A DNA stretch of 64,000 nt, from assembly GCA_013822725.1 (NCBI GenBank), contig PNKX01000007.1, forward strand, positions 62,001 to 126,000, written 5' to 3'. Below, piece after piece: positions 1 to 9,283 of the stretch. A model generated the notes under the pieces. The model saw only the letters and a list, made by a program, of their open reading frames with translations. It searched no databases and was not told the DNA's origin. The position numbers and the translations under genes are program-made. The stretch comes from Pirellula sp. (GTDB lineage: Bacteria; Planctomycetota; Planctomycetia; Pirellulales; Lacipirellulaceae). Within the stretch, counting starts at the first letter, position 1; the number at the start of each line of letters is the position of its first letter.

Positions 1-87
1 GCGATCGTCGCTGACGGCATCGACGTGGCGGTGTGGCGCGCCCTCGGCACGCGCAATGGCGAAGAAACCGTAGCGAGCGACTACTGA
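1..87 (+). CDS. C-terminal end of a protein cut by the window edge
   Basis: An open frame from base 1 reads 28 residues, ending VASDY, and stops at TGA (85-87). The piece is too short to assign to a family. The next gene starts inside this stop codon (TGATG), so the two are probably translationally coupled and co-transcribed. The function is unknown. Confidence 0.5.
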   Translation, partial: AIVADGIDVAVWRALGTRNGEETVASDY

Positions 88-539
88 TGCCTATCGGTTG
101 GCGCCAATCCACGCTTCCATGCCTCGGCTCGACTTGGTTAGCATTTTCGCTAGTCATCGGTTGCAGTTCCGCAGGCAGCGAGCATGGCGACGCTCGCGCG
201 GCCGCCTACGCGAACGTCAACGAGGCAACCGTTGCGTTCGACGCACATGACTACGCGGCCGCTGAGCCTAAACTCGCGAGCGCACTGGCATCGAAGCTCT
301 TGAACCCCGACGTCTTCTGCGAATCGACCGTGAAACATGCGGTTTGCCTAAGCGCCGCTGGGAAACACGACGAAGCGCTCGCTGCTCTGGATACCGTTGG
401 CGTGGGCGCGTCGAATGTTGACCAAATCGACGCGGCCCGTAGCTACATTCTCGCCAAGCAGGGCAAAGCCGCTGAGTCCCGCGCCGCCCTGGCGAAAGCT
501 CGCCGGCTCAATCCTAAAGTCCAGGAATTCAAGGACTGA
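87..539 (+). CDS. Small TPR-like lipoprotein
   Basis: A 150-residue protein. The start is placed at the ATG overlapping the upstream stop (TGATG), because this puts a signal peptide at the N-terminus. The hydrophobic core ends in a lipobox-like LVIGC, so it is probably a lipoprotein. The mature part is Ala-rich and helical, with two short stretches (around residues 50-85 and 95-145: DYAAAEPKLASAL, GKHDEALAAL, GKAAESRAALAKA) resembling degenerate tetratricopeptide helices. TPR lipoproteins usually scaffold protein contacts at the membrane; no specific partner can be inferred. It overlaps the cut-off upstream gene by one base, suggesting an operon. Confidence 0.6.
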   Translation: MPIGWRQSTLPCLGSTWLAFSLVIGCSSAGSEHGDARAAAYANVNEATVAFDAHDYAAAEPKLASALASKLLNPDVFCESTVKHAVCLSAAGKHDEALAALDTVGVGASNVDQIDAARSYILAKQGKAAESRAALAKARRLNPKVQEFKD

Positions 540-719
540 GGGCCTTCACTTTCCCCAATCCGCACGCTCCGCCGCGAAAAATCGTTTGGCGATTCCTGCC
601 TGCTCCCTTAGGATGAATGGCGATTCTTCAAGGGCCGGCGCCGCGGCAGCGTCAGCCCTTTCCCATACTGATTGAGACCACTCCGCGCCTGCGCGCGGAA
701 CAGACCCCTGCGAGCGATT

Positions 720-1721
720 ATGAACCGACGCCGTGCCGCCCAAGGATTTACCCTCGTCGAACTTCTCGTGGTGATCGCCATCATCGGCGTGCTCGTCGCG
801 CTGCTGCTGCCCGCCGTCCAGGCGGCGCGCGAAGCGGCCCGGCGATCGCAGTGCACGAACAATCTCAAGCAGTTCGGTTTGGCGGTCGCCAATCAAGTCT
901 CGGCGAAGCGCGACACGCTGCCGGCGGGGCTGACGCAAGAAGGCCCGCCTTATCGCGGCGTGACATTTTTCGTACACCTCCTTCCCTACATGGAACAGCA
1001 GGCGGTCTTCTCGCGGTGGGACTTTAAAAACCTGGCGCTCAATTCCGCAACCAACACTTCCCCTGCGGCCACGCAGATTCCGACGCTGCTTTGTCCGTCA
1101 GACGAGCCAACCGTTCGACTTGTTGATTTCTCGACGATGCCAGGCGGCAATCACGGTCTCGGGTATCCTGGGTATTACGCCGTTACTAGCTACTCCGGCA
1201 ACGGCGGAACGCGCAACTACTACAATCTCGATACGGTCGACGACGGCGTCTTTTACACAACCGGTCCGGCGGCAATTTGCTATTCGCGACCATCGCCCAC
1301 GCCCTGCGAGCGACACACAGATCCCGTTCAATTGCAGCAAATCACTGATGGGACCAGCAACACTATTCTGGGCGGTGAAAAGTACAATGTAGATCCCATC
1401 TTTGACGCCATGGACGCTAGCAAGCGAAGCGGTCTATTACTGCATCAGTGGTCGTTGTGGGGCTGGATGGGGGGGTTCAAAGGAACCGGACACGTGATGC
1501 GCAGTGCTGCCGTGCCCATCAATTTCGACGCCGGCGACTGCATTACCGGCGGCCAGTACGGCTGCCAGGATCAACGCCTGAACGCCTATGGAAGCGGACA
1601 TCCTAGCGGAGCGACCTTTGTCTTCTGCGATGGCAGCGCTCGATTTATGTCGGATTCCACGTCGTTGATTACGCTTGCTTCGCTCAGCACTCGTGCTGGT
1701 GATGAAGTCATCAACGAATAG
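720..1721 (+). CDS. DUF1559 domain-containing protein with prepilin-type N-terminus
   Basis: A 333-residue protein of the planctomycete-expanded DUF1559 family. Residues 8-40 form a type IV prepilin-like signal: GFTLVELLVVIAIIG followed by a hydrophobic stretch and the usual LLPAVQAAREAARR. Cleavage by a prepilin peptidase after the Gly before FTLVE is expected from family knowledge. The body carries the family marks TNNLKQFGLA, a CPSD motif, DGTSNTI and a C-terminal FCDGS segment. The ATG at 720 is chosen because it places the prepilin motif close to the N-terminus. It is followed by a small lipoprotein gene, a pairing commonly seen with DUF1559 genes in planctomycetes. The role is unknown; pseudopilin-like surface structures are the usual suggestion. 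Confidence 0.9.
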   Translation: MNRRRAAQGFTLVELLVVIAIIGVLVALLLPAVQAAREAARRSQCTNNLKQFGLAVANQVSAKRDTLPAGLTQEGPPYRGVTFFVHLLPYMEQQAVFSRWDFKNLALNSATNTSPAATQIPTLLCPSDEPTVRLVDFSTMPGGNHGLGYPGYYAVTSYSGNGGTRNYYNLDTVDDGVFYTTGPAAICYSRPSPTPCERHTDPVQLQQITDGTSNTILGGEKYNVDPIFDAMDASKRSGLLLHQWSLWGWMGGFKGTGHVMRSAAVPINFDAGDCITGGQYGCQDQRLNAYGSGHPSGATFVFCDGSARFMSDSTSLITLASLSTRAGDEVINE

Positions 1722-1838
1722 ACGACTCCATCCTATCGTCGGGACGGAGAGTTATTGTTGTGCCGGATTCGAAGCGCCCCATCGCAGCCCGCTTGGTTTC
1801 GAATTCACGCGTCTTTGACGACTACGGGAACGTTCTGA

Positions 1839-2267
1839 ATGCCATTCCGCTCCGTTTACATGACTTCCTGCCTGCTCCTCCTTGCCGGCCTTTGCGGGTG
1901 CGCGGAACCACTTCCCGAATTCGGCAAAGTTACTGGCATCGTCACGGTTAAGGGTGCGCCTAAGAAAGGGCTTGCGATTACGTTCTTACCCGAGCCGACG
2001 GAAGGCAAAGAGCTGGCGATCAATGCGGCCGGTGAGACGGACGAGCAAGGGAAATACGAGTTGCGCTACTCGATCGACGGGCAGCAGGATATTGGAGCGC
2101 CGGTCGGAAAGCATCGCGTTCTCGTTTACGACCCTCGATTCGCAACCATTGCTCAAGGTGAAGCAGCGCCTCCGCGCTGGTTTTCGCTCGATTACAGCAA
2201 CCCTATCAAGACGCCGCTGCGATTTGAAGTGAAGCCGGGCGATCAAACGTTCAATATCGAGCTCTAG
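1839..2267 (+). CDS. Small lipoprotein with carboxypeptidase-regulatory/transthyretin-like fold
   Basis: A 142-residue protein with an N-terminal hydrophobic segment and a lipobox (LLLAGLCGC), then a beta-rich body (VTGIVTVKGAPKKGLAITF, GETDEQGKYEL, GKHRVLVYDP) resembling carboxypeptidase regulatory-like domains of planctomycete lipoproteins. ATGs at 1839 and 1860 are both possible; the second gives a more compact signal peptide. It lies 117 bp downstream of the DUF1559 gene on the same strand, the family's habitual neighbour, so the two probably act in one cell-surface structure. The substrate or partner is unknown. Confidence 0.75.
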   Translation: MPFRSVYMTSCLLLLAGLCGCAEPLPEFGKVTGIVTVKGAPKKGLAITFLPEPTEGKELAINAAGETDEQGKYELRYSIDGQQDIGAPVGKHRVLVYDPRFATIAQGEAAPPRWFSLDYSNPIKTPLRFEVKPGDQTFNIEL

Positions 2268-2381
2268 CGCGCCATGCGGGGCGGCGCGTTCGGGCCCGCT
2301 GTAAGGTCGCACTTCGATCGGTACAATCTCTGTGAGCTGCCATTGAATGTGCAGCGATTCCCTCCAGAGAGATTGCCCGCC

Positions 2382-3311
2382 GTGCCTCACTTCACCGATC
2401 AGCTCGCCGCCGCCGTGCGGCGCACCGGCAACGCCGTTTGCGTGGGCCTCGACCCGCGTTGGGAACAGCTCCCCTGGCCGATCACCACCGGCCGCGAGGC
2501 GGAGGCGACTGGGCATGCCGACGCCTATCTCGATTTCTGCTGCGGCGTGATCGACGTGGTGGCCCCGCTCGTGCCGGTCGTGAAGCCGCAGATGGCGTTC
2601 TTTGAGGAACTTGGCCCCAGCGGGATGACGGCGCTGGCGGAGGTGATTCGCTACGCCCAGGAACGCGGGCTGCTGGTGATCCTCGACGGCAAGCGAAACG
2701 ACATCGGCTCGACGGCCGAAGCCTACGCCCGCGGACTGCTCGGCCGCGGCGCGAGCCCCTGGGGCGCCGACTGCCTGACGGTGAGTCCTTATCTTGGCGA
2801 GGATAGCCTGACGCCGTTCGTCGACGTTGCTCGGGAGCGAAACGCCGGGCTCTTCGTTCTGGTTAAAACATCCAATCCCGGCGGCGGGATGCTGCAGGAT
2901 CTCGAAGTAGGCAGCGTCTCTGAGCGAGCCGGGGCGTCCCGCCCCCGGCGCGTCTACAACGAAGTAGCGTCACTAGTAGAAAAATTCTCCGCCGAGACGG
3001 CCGGCGAATCAGGCTACGGCCTCGCCGGCGCCGTCGTCGGGGCGACGTACCCGGAGCAACTCGCCGAACTCCGCGCCGCGATGCCGCACACTTGGTTCCT
3101 TGTCCCTGGCTTCGGGAGTCAGGGGGGAGCGGCGAAGGACGTGGCCCCGGCGTTCGACGCGAATCGGATGGGCGCGGTGATCAACAACAGCCGCGGGATC
3201 ATCTTCGCCCACGCGAAGAAAGAATACGCCGAGCAATTCGGCGATCAGCATTGGCAGCGAGCGGTCGAAGCGGCGACGAAGCTGATGATCGAACAACTCA
3301 GCGAAATTTAA
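2382..3311 (+). CDS. pyrF: Orotidine 5'-phosphate decarboxylase, PyrF subfamily 2
   Basis: A 309-residue cytoplasmic enzyme converting orotidine monophosphate to UMP, the last step of de novo pyrimidine synthesis. It has the active-site signature [16 protein letters not shown] (DxKxxDI), the N-terminal [11 protein letters not shown] strand and the subfamily-2 [11 protein letters not shown] and VPGFGSQGG phosphate-binding segments. The GTG at 2382 is preferred: a GAGAGA ribosome-binding site lies just upstream, and a longer in-frame extension from 2274 has no family similarity. It converges on lepA, and a palindromic repeat (3319-3399) between them probably ends both transcripts. Confidence 0.93.
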   Translation: MPHFTDQLAAAVRRTGNAVCVGLDPRWEQLPWPITTGREAEATGHADAYLDFCCGVIDVVAPLVPVVKPQMAFFEELGPSGMTALAEVIRYAQERGLLVILDGKRNDIGSTAEAYARGLLGRGASPWGADCLTVSPYLGEDSLTPFVDVARERNAGLFVLVKTSNPGGGMLQDLEVGSVSERAGASRPRRVYNEVASLVEKFSAETAGESGYGLAGAVVGATYPEQLAELRAAMPHTWFLVPGFGSQGGAAKDVAPAFDANRMGAVINNSRGIIFAHAKKEYAEQFGDQHWQRAVEAATKLMIEQLSEI

Positions 3312-3318
3312 GAAGAAT

Positions 3319-3399
3319 TGAACCACAACGACACGACGAGCACGACGGAATAGCAAAGACTTAGTTCTTCGTCGTGTCCGTTGTGTCGTTGTGGTGAAT
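3319..3399. repeat. Two-armed hairpin repeat, CACGAC type, between pyrF and lepA
   Basis: The left arm (3320-3350) is built from ACGACR units spaced 8-9 nt apart. The right arm (3367-3397) is its reverse complement, with a loop of about 16 nt. It lies between convergent genes and could act as a two-way terminator. The same arm type recurs at 48113-48252, 49622-49650 and 54247-54279. Confidence 0.8.
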
Positions 3400-3400
3400 C

Positions 3401-5218
<1,818 letters not shown>

Positions 5219-5229
5219 GTGACGTTGAA

Positions 5230-5378
5230 AAACGAATGGGACGCGGATTTTCGCGGATTTAGCGGATTAGCGCGAATCGGCGAGCATTCAATCGCCCCTT
5301 TGGTCTCTTTTTCCCGTTTAGTCTTTGTTTAATCCGCGAAAATCCGCCTAATCAGCGTTCATCCGCGTGCTATTCTTT
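5230..5378. repeat. Two-armed hairpin repeat, GCGGAT type
   Basis: The left arm (about 5230-5275) has GCGGAT-like cores every 9-10 nt and ends in a GCGAAT-type unit. The right arm (about 5329-5378) is the imperfect reverse complement, with about 55 nt of loop. The same word family recurs at 52325-52471 and in 29156-29350. It lies just upstream of lepA, so any lepA promoter must lie within or beyond it. Confidence 0.8.
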
Positions 5379-5408
5379 GCGTTTGTATTGATTGACTCAC
5401 ATGGCGGT

Positions 5409-6452
5409 TTACCGAGCCGTCGCCGCCAGCAGGTACTCGCGGCGGGCCCAGCCGGCGGCGCCGATGTAGCCGGCGTCGCCGCCGAGGTGGGCGAAGTCGA
5501 TATGAATATTACCCCGCAGGCTGTGAATCATCCGGGCGGTCGCTTCCTCGCGGATGCGAGCCATGAACCGTTCGCCCAGGGCATTCCCTTCGCCGCCGAA
5601 GGTCATCGCCCCGCCAATCACGACGCTTTCGGGGTCGATCGAGTGGACAGCCGTGACGACGCCAATCGCCATGTAGCGGGCCGTCTCCATGATCAGGTCG
5701 AGACAGAGTTGGTCGCCCGACTCTCCCTCTTCGGCGATCATCTTGGGGTTCAGTTCCTCGCCCCGTTCGAGTCGCTGGCGGAGCGAACTCGGCCCGCCGC
5801 TCGCTAAGGCCTCGTCCGCGCGGCGGATCAGCGAGTACGCGCCACAGTATCCTTCGAGCGTTCCCCGGATGCCGAGCGTATTCAGCGGGGCGTCGGGATG
5901 GCAGTCGATGATGATGTGACCGAGTTCGCCGCCGCAGCTGTGAACGCCTTCGACCAGCATCTCTTCAACGATGATGCCGCCGCCGATGCCGGTTCCCATG
6001 GTGAAGAGCACCATGCTGCGATATTCGCGGCCGGCGCCGGCCCAGTACTCGCCGTAAGCGGCGGCGTTGGCGTCGTTAACGTAGGTGACCGGATAGCCGC
6101 ACGCTCGGCTGACCAGATCGCGAATCGGCGAGTTATGCCAATGGGGCAAGTTCCCCGGGCAGAGGAGCATGCCGGCCTTCAGGTCCATCGGCCCCGGCGT
6201 GGCGAGTCCCACGCGGGCGATGTCGCCGGTATGGAGGCCCGACTCGTCGACCAGCGATCGCACGGCGGCGCCAATCCGGTCGGCCGCATCGGCAGGGCCG
6301 CGCTCTTCGTGGGTCGGAATCGAACGGTAGGCGACCGGACGGCCGCCGTCGTCGACGATCCCAATCTTGATGTTCGTTCCGCCGACGTCGACGCCAACCA
6401 GCAGAGGCCGTCGAGCCGCCGCCGCGGTGAGGAATTGAGTGGTGTCAGCCAT
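5409..6452 (-). CDS. ROK-family sugar kinase (glucokinase-like), zinc cysteines missing
   Basis: A 347-residue cytoplasmic kinase of the ROK family, with phosphate-1 motif VGVDVGGTNIKIGIVD, the catalytic segment VNDANAAAYGE and TMGTGIGGGIIV. Family members phosphorylate glucose, N-acetylglucosamine or N-acetylmannosamine, or act as repressors; with no N-terminal HTH this one is an enzyme. The usual zinc site CxCGxxGCxE after GELGH is altered: here GELGH is followed by NTLGIRGTLE, so all three cysteines are absent. The ATG at 6452 is the first ATG; a TTG at 6491 would add 13 residues without similarity. The sugar specificity is not decidable. Confidence 0.88.
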   Translation of the reverse strand: MADTTQFLTAAAARRPLLVGVDVGGTNIKIGIVDDGGRPVAYRSIPTHEERGPADAADRIGAAVRSLVDESGLHTGDIARVGLATPGPMDLKAGMLLCPGNLPHWHNSPIRDLVSRACGYPVTYVNDANAAAYGEYWAGAGREYRSMVLFTMGTGIGGGIIVEEMLVEGVHSCGGELGHIIIDCHPDAPLNTLGIRGTLEGYCGAYSLIRRADEALASGGPSSLRQRLERGEELNPKMIAEEGESGDQLCLDLIMETARYMAIGVVTAVHSIDPESVVIGGAMTFGGEGNALGERFMARIREEATARMIHSLRGNIHIDFAHLGGDAGYIGAAGWARREYLLAATAR

Positions 6453-6555
6453 CGCACGCCCGGGAGAGGAAATCGCCGCAACTACCGTCAATCAAGGGAA
6501 TTCGAGCAAGCCAGCTAGTATACGGGGGGCTTGCCTGAGCCGCAATTCAAGTGGT

Positions 6556-6582
6556 TAGCCGCCGGTCAACGACCGGCGGCTA
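6556..6582. repeat. 27-bp palindrome TAGCCGCCGGTC-aac-GACCGGCGGCTA
   Basis: A perfect 12-bp stem with a 3-nt loop lies in the gap upstream of the HtrA gene. Related sequences with a GTTGACCCGCGGCTA core occur at 39092-39114, 39211-39238 and 52484-52506, so this is a dispersed REP-like family. Confidence 0.75.
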
Positions 6583-6656
6583 CCGCACCCTCGGCTTGCC
6601 CGGTCCGTACAATTCCCCAGCTAAACTCCCGTACACCCCACCTTGGACTCCCGCCC

Positions 6657-7670
6657 ATGTCCCGCCACATCTCCCCCAATTGGCAATTCGCCGCCGGCGA
6701 CTCCTCGGCCGATGGACCTCAACCGGCTCGTCCCGAAGGGGACGCCGCCGCCGCGAGCGATCTCGATCTGCTCGACGCCTACTCGCGCGCCGTCATCGGC
6801 GTCGTCGAGGGGCTCGGTCCGACGGTGCTCTGTATCGAAGGCCCGCGGGGCGATACGCGCGGCGGCAGCGGGTCGGGGGTGCTGCTGACTACCGACGGCT
6901 ATGCGCTGACGAACAGTCACGTCGCCAACGGGCGGACGAAGCTCACGGCAGTGACCGAAGAAGGAGACCGGCTCGACGCCGAACTTGTGGGCGACGATCC
7001 GCTCACCGACCTGGCGCTGGTGCGGCTTGCTGCGCGCGATCTGCCGTTTGCGGAGCTTGGCGACAGCGATGCGCTACGCGTTGGACAGCTGGTGATTGCC
7101 ATGGGGAATCCGCTCGGCTTCCGCTCAACAGTGTCGACCGGCGTCGTCAGCGCCACTGGCCGGGCGATGCGCGGCGTCGGCGGGCGGCTGATCGAGAACA
7201 TCATCCAACACACGGCGCCGCTCAACCCCGGCAACTCGGGCGGGCCGCTGGTCGACACCCGGGGCCGCGTGGTCGGCGTCAATACGGCGATCATTGCGAT
7301 GGCGCAGGGGCTCGGCTTCTCCGTGCCATCGAACACTGCCCACTGGGTCGTCGGCGAATTGCTGGCCCACGGCGAAGTTCGCCGCCGCTGGCTCGGGATC
7401 GCCGGGACGACCGTTGGTCTGCCGCGAACGCTCGTGCGCGAGTTGGATTTACTCGCGGACGAAGCGATTGAAGTGTTGAACGTCGATCCCAACGGACCGG
7501 CGGCGCGGGCCGGGCTGCAAGTCGGCGATGTGATCGTCGCCGCGGCGGGGCGGGTGACGATGACCGTGGATGATCTGACGCGGATTGTTTCGATCGCGCC
7601 GAAGGGGGAGCCGCTGGAGCTTTCGATTGTTCGAGACGAGCGGTTGCGGGAGCTGACGATTGCGGCGTGA
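6657..7670 (+). CDS. HtrA/Deg-type serine protease with one PDZ domain, no signal peptide
   Basis: A 337-residue trypsin-like protease of the S1C family. The catalytic triad is visible as H88 (NSHVANG), D118 (LTDLALVRL) and S194 (NPGNSGGPLVD). A PDZ domain follows from about residue 235, with PNGPAARAGLQVGDVIVAAAG. The start is the ATG at 6657: upstream in-frame sequence overlaps a palindromic repeat (6556-6582) and is not gene-like. Unlike DegP, DegQ or DegS there is no signal peptide or membrane anchor; the N-terminus is polar (ISPNWQFAAGDSS), so a cytoplasmic location is implied unless the start is wrong. Likely role: degradation of damaged proteins. Confidence 0.9.
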   Translation: MSRHISPNWQFAAGDSSADGPQPARPEGDAAAASDLDLLDAYSRAVIGVVEGLGPTVLCIEGPRGDTRGGSGSGVLLTTDGYALTNSHVANGRTKLTAVTEEGDRLDAELVGDDPLTDLALVRLAARDLPFAELGDSDALRVGQLVIAMGNPLGFRSTVSTGVVSATGRAMRGVGGRLIENIIQHTAPLNPGNSGGPLVDTRGRVVGVNTAIIAMAQGLGFSVPSNTAHWVVGELLAHGEVRRRWLGIAGTTVGLPRTLVRELDLLADEAIEVLNVDPNGPAARAGLQVGDVIVAAAGRVTMTVDDLTRIVSIAPKGEPLELSIVRDERLRELTIAA

Positions 7671-7681
7671 GCCTACTCATC

Positions 7682-7767
7682 TAGCCCCCGGCTCCGCCGG
7701 GGGGTTGCGCTACGCGGGACAACGCCGCGCGGTGTGGTGACCGACCCCCTGGCGGAGCCAGGGGCTA
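7682..7767. repeat. 86-bp REP-like element (copy 1 of 5)
   Basis: The inverted outer arms TAGCCCCCGGCTCCGCC and GGCGGAGCCAGGGGCTA enclose a loop with a CGCGGGACAACGCC-like core. Other full copies of exactly the same length are at 25685-25770, 28278-28363, 42611-42696 and 61698-61783. Here the last three bases (CTA on plus) form the TAG stop codon of the minus-strand PQQ-propeller gene. The element fills the gap between convergent genes. Confidence 0.9.
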
Positions 7768-9096
7768 CTTCGCGGCGGCGGGGCCGTCTGCTTTGGCGCC
7801 GAAGCAGAAGAGGTGGTCGTCGCCGCGGACCAGCAGGCAGTCTCGCACGGGAACCGGCGTGGCAATGACGTGCTCGCCCAGGTCGTTGCCGGCTTTGCTC
7901 GTGAGTAGCTTGAAGCCGTCGCTCACGTCGACGACGAACGCAACGCCGTCTTCGCGGACGCAGTAGAGCTTGTCGCCGGCCAGCACCGGGGAAGCGAAAT
8001 ATCTGTCGCGTCCCTTCGGCAGGACGCCGCTCCAGATCTCGGCGCCCGTTTTCAGGTCGCGGCAGCTTAGCTTGCCGCCATCGGAGAGGGTGTAGATTTT
8101 GTCGCCGGAGACGATCGGGGTCGGCACGTCGGGACCTTCGACCTCTTGTTCCCAAACGCGGCCCGACTCGGTAACGTCGCCCGAGCCGTCGAGCTTCACC
8201 CCGGCCAGGAACTTGCCGCGGCCGAAGGGGACGACGGCGATTTCATCGTTCATCGCATGAGAGGCGATGACACGCCACATTCCTTCTTCCTTCGGATTGA
8301 AGCCGGCGCTCTCCCAGATGAGTTCGCCGGTCTTGGCGTCGTGGCCGGTGAGGTGGTCGGCGCCCCAGGTGACGATCACCTCGCGGCCGCCGACGTTGGC
8401 CACCTGCGGGGTGGTGTAGGCCTGATCCGATTCTTCAGGACGCTCGTACTGCCGCTTGGCCTTCCAGACTTCTTTGCCAGTCGCGGGGTCGAGGGCGACG
8501 AGGTACGAATCGCCCGCTTGCATGACGGCGAAGACGACGTTGCCGGCGGCGAGGATGGGCGACGTGCCGAGGTCCCACCAGAGGGTGTTCTCGCCGTAGC
8601 GATCTTGGAGATTGTCTTGCCAGATTTCGTTGCCGGTGAAGTCGTGGCAGGCGACGCGACCGCTCTTGAAGTAGGTGATGACGTGCTTGCCGTCGGTGAC
8701 GGGCGAGGGGTTGGAGCCGCTCCCCATTTTGTGTTCGCCAGACAGGCCAGGGCCAAGAGTCCGTTTCCATCGCTCCTTCCCGTCAAAGCCATAGCAGAGC
8801 AGGGTGTCCTTAGCCGTCCCTGGATCCGCGGCGTCTTCATCTTCTTCTTTGGCCTGCTGCGCCCCTTCGCTGGTGGTCAAGAAAATCGAGTCGCCCCAGA
8901 CGACGGGCGACGACGTGCCGAAGCCGGGGACGTCGGCTTTCCAGACGACGCCTTCCTCGCCGGAGAACTCCACGGGATAGTTGCCCGCAGCGACGACGCC
9001 CTTGGCGTTCGGCCCGCGCCATTGGGGCCAGTTGTCCGCAGCGTGCGCGGAAAGGATCCATCCGAGCGAGAAGAGCAGGGCGAGGGCGTATCGCAT
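7765..9096 (-). CDS. Secreted PQQ-like beta-propeller repeat protein
   Basis: A 443-residue protein with a clear signal peptide (MRYALALLFSLGWILSAHA, then ADNWPQWRGPNAKGV). The mature chain consists of PQQ_2-type blades, each with a W/G pattern such as DFTGNEIWQDNL, DPATGKEVWKAK, DAKTGELIWES and DLKTGAEIWSG. The opening WPQWRGP motif is typical of the very abundant planctomycete 'outer membrane protein assembly BamB-like' proteins. The substrate is unknown; most lack PQQ and act as binding scaffolds. A GGAG ribosome-binding site sits 5 nt before the ATG. The stop codon lies inside the 86-bp repeat at 7682-7767. Confidence 0.9.
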   Translation of the reverse strand: MRYALALLFSLGWILSAHAADNWPQWRGPNAKGVVAAGNYPVEFSGEEGVVWKADVPGFGTSSPVVWGDSIFLTTSEGAQQAKEEDEDAADPGTAKDTLLCYGFDGKERWKRTLGPGLSGEHKMGSGSNPSPVTDGKHVITYFKSGRVACHDFTGNEIWQDNLQDRYGENTLWWDLGTSPILAAGNVVFAVMQAGDSYLVALDPATGKEVWKAKRQYERPEESDQAYTTPQVANVGGREVIVTWGADHLTGHDAKTGELIWESAGFNPKEEGMWRVIASHAMNDEIAVVPFGRGKFLAGVKLDGSGDVTESGRVWEQEVEGPDVPTPIVSGDKIYTLSDGGKLSCRDLKTGAEIWSGVLPKGRDRYFASPVLAGDKLYCVREDGVAFVVDVSDGFKLLTSKAGNDLGEHVIATPVPVRDCLLVRGDDHLFCFGAKADGPAAAK

Positions 9097-9220
9097 GATA
9101 ACTCCGGGCCGGAGGCGCCAGGGGAGAATGTCGGTTGAAACGAGACGTGTATTCTAACGGCCCCGGAAGCCGGCGTCACCCAAGTGCAACCCGCCCCGCA
9201 CACGACTCCCCACCACACCA

Positions 9221-9283
9221 CGCCCATTTAGCCGCGGGCGGCAGCGCGCGAACCCGCCGCGAGCGGACGGGGCTAAATGGGCG
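9221..9283. repeat. REP-like element, CGCCCATTTAGCC family (copy 1)
   Basis: The arms CGCCCATTTAGCC and GGCTAAATGGGCG enclose about 37 nt of GC-rich DNA. Its right end touches the stop codon (9284-9286) of the minus-strand CinA/adenylyltransferase fusion. Related copies lie at 10861-10920 and 16606-16664, and half copies at 49719-49752 and 51447-51483. Confidence 0.85.

Noticed and set aside
2274-2381. N-terminal extension of PyrF
   Set aside because: 36 extra residues without family similarity; the GTG at 2382 has a ribosome-binding site.
7682-7767. Insertion sequence
   Set aside because: Only 86 bp, no transposase gene; a non-autonomous REP-like element fits better.
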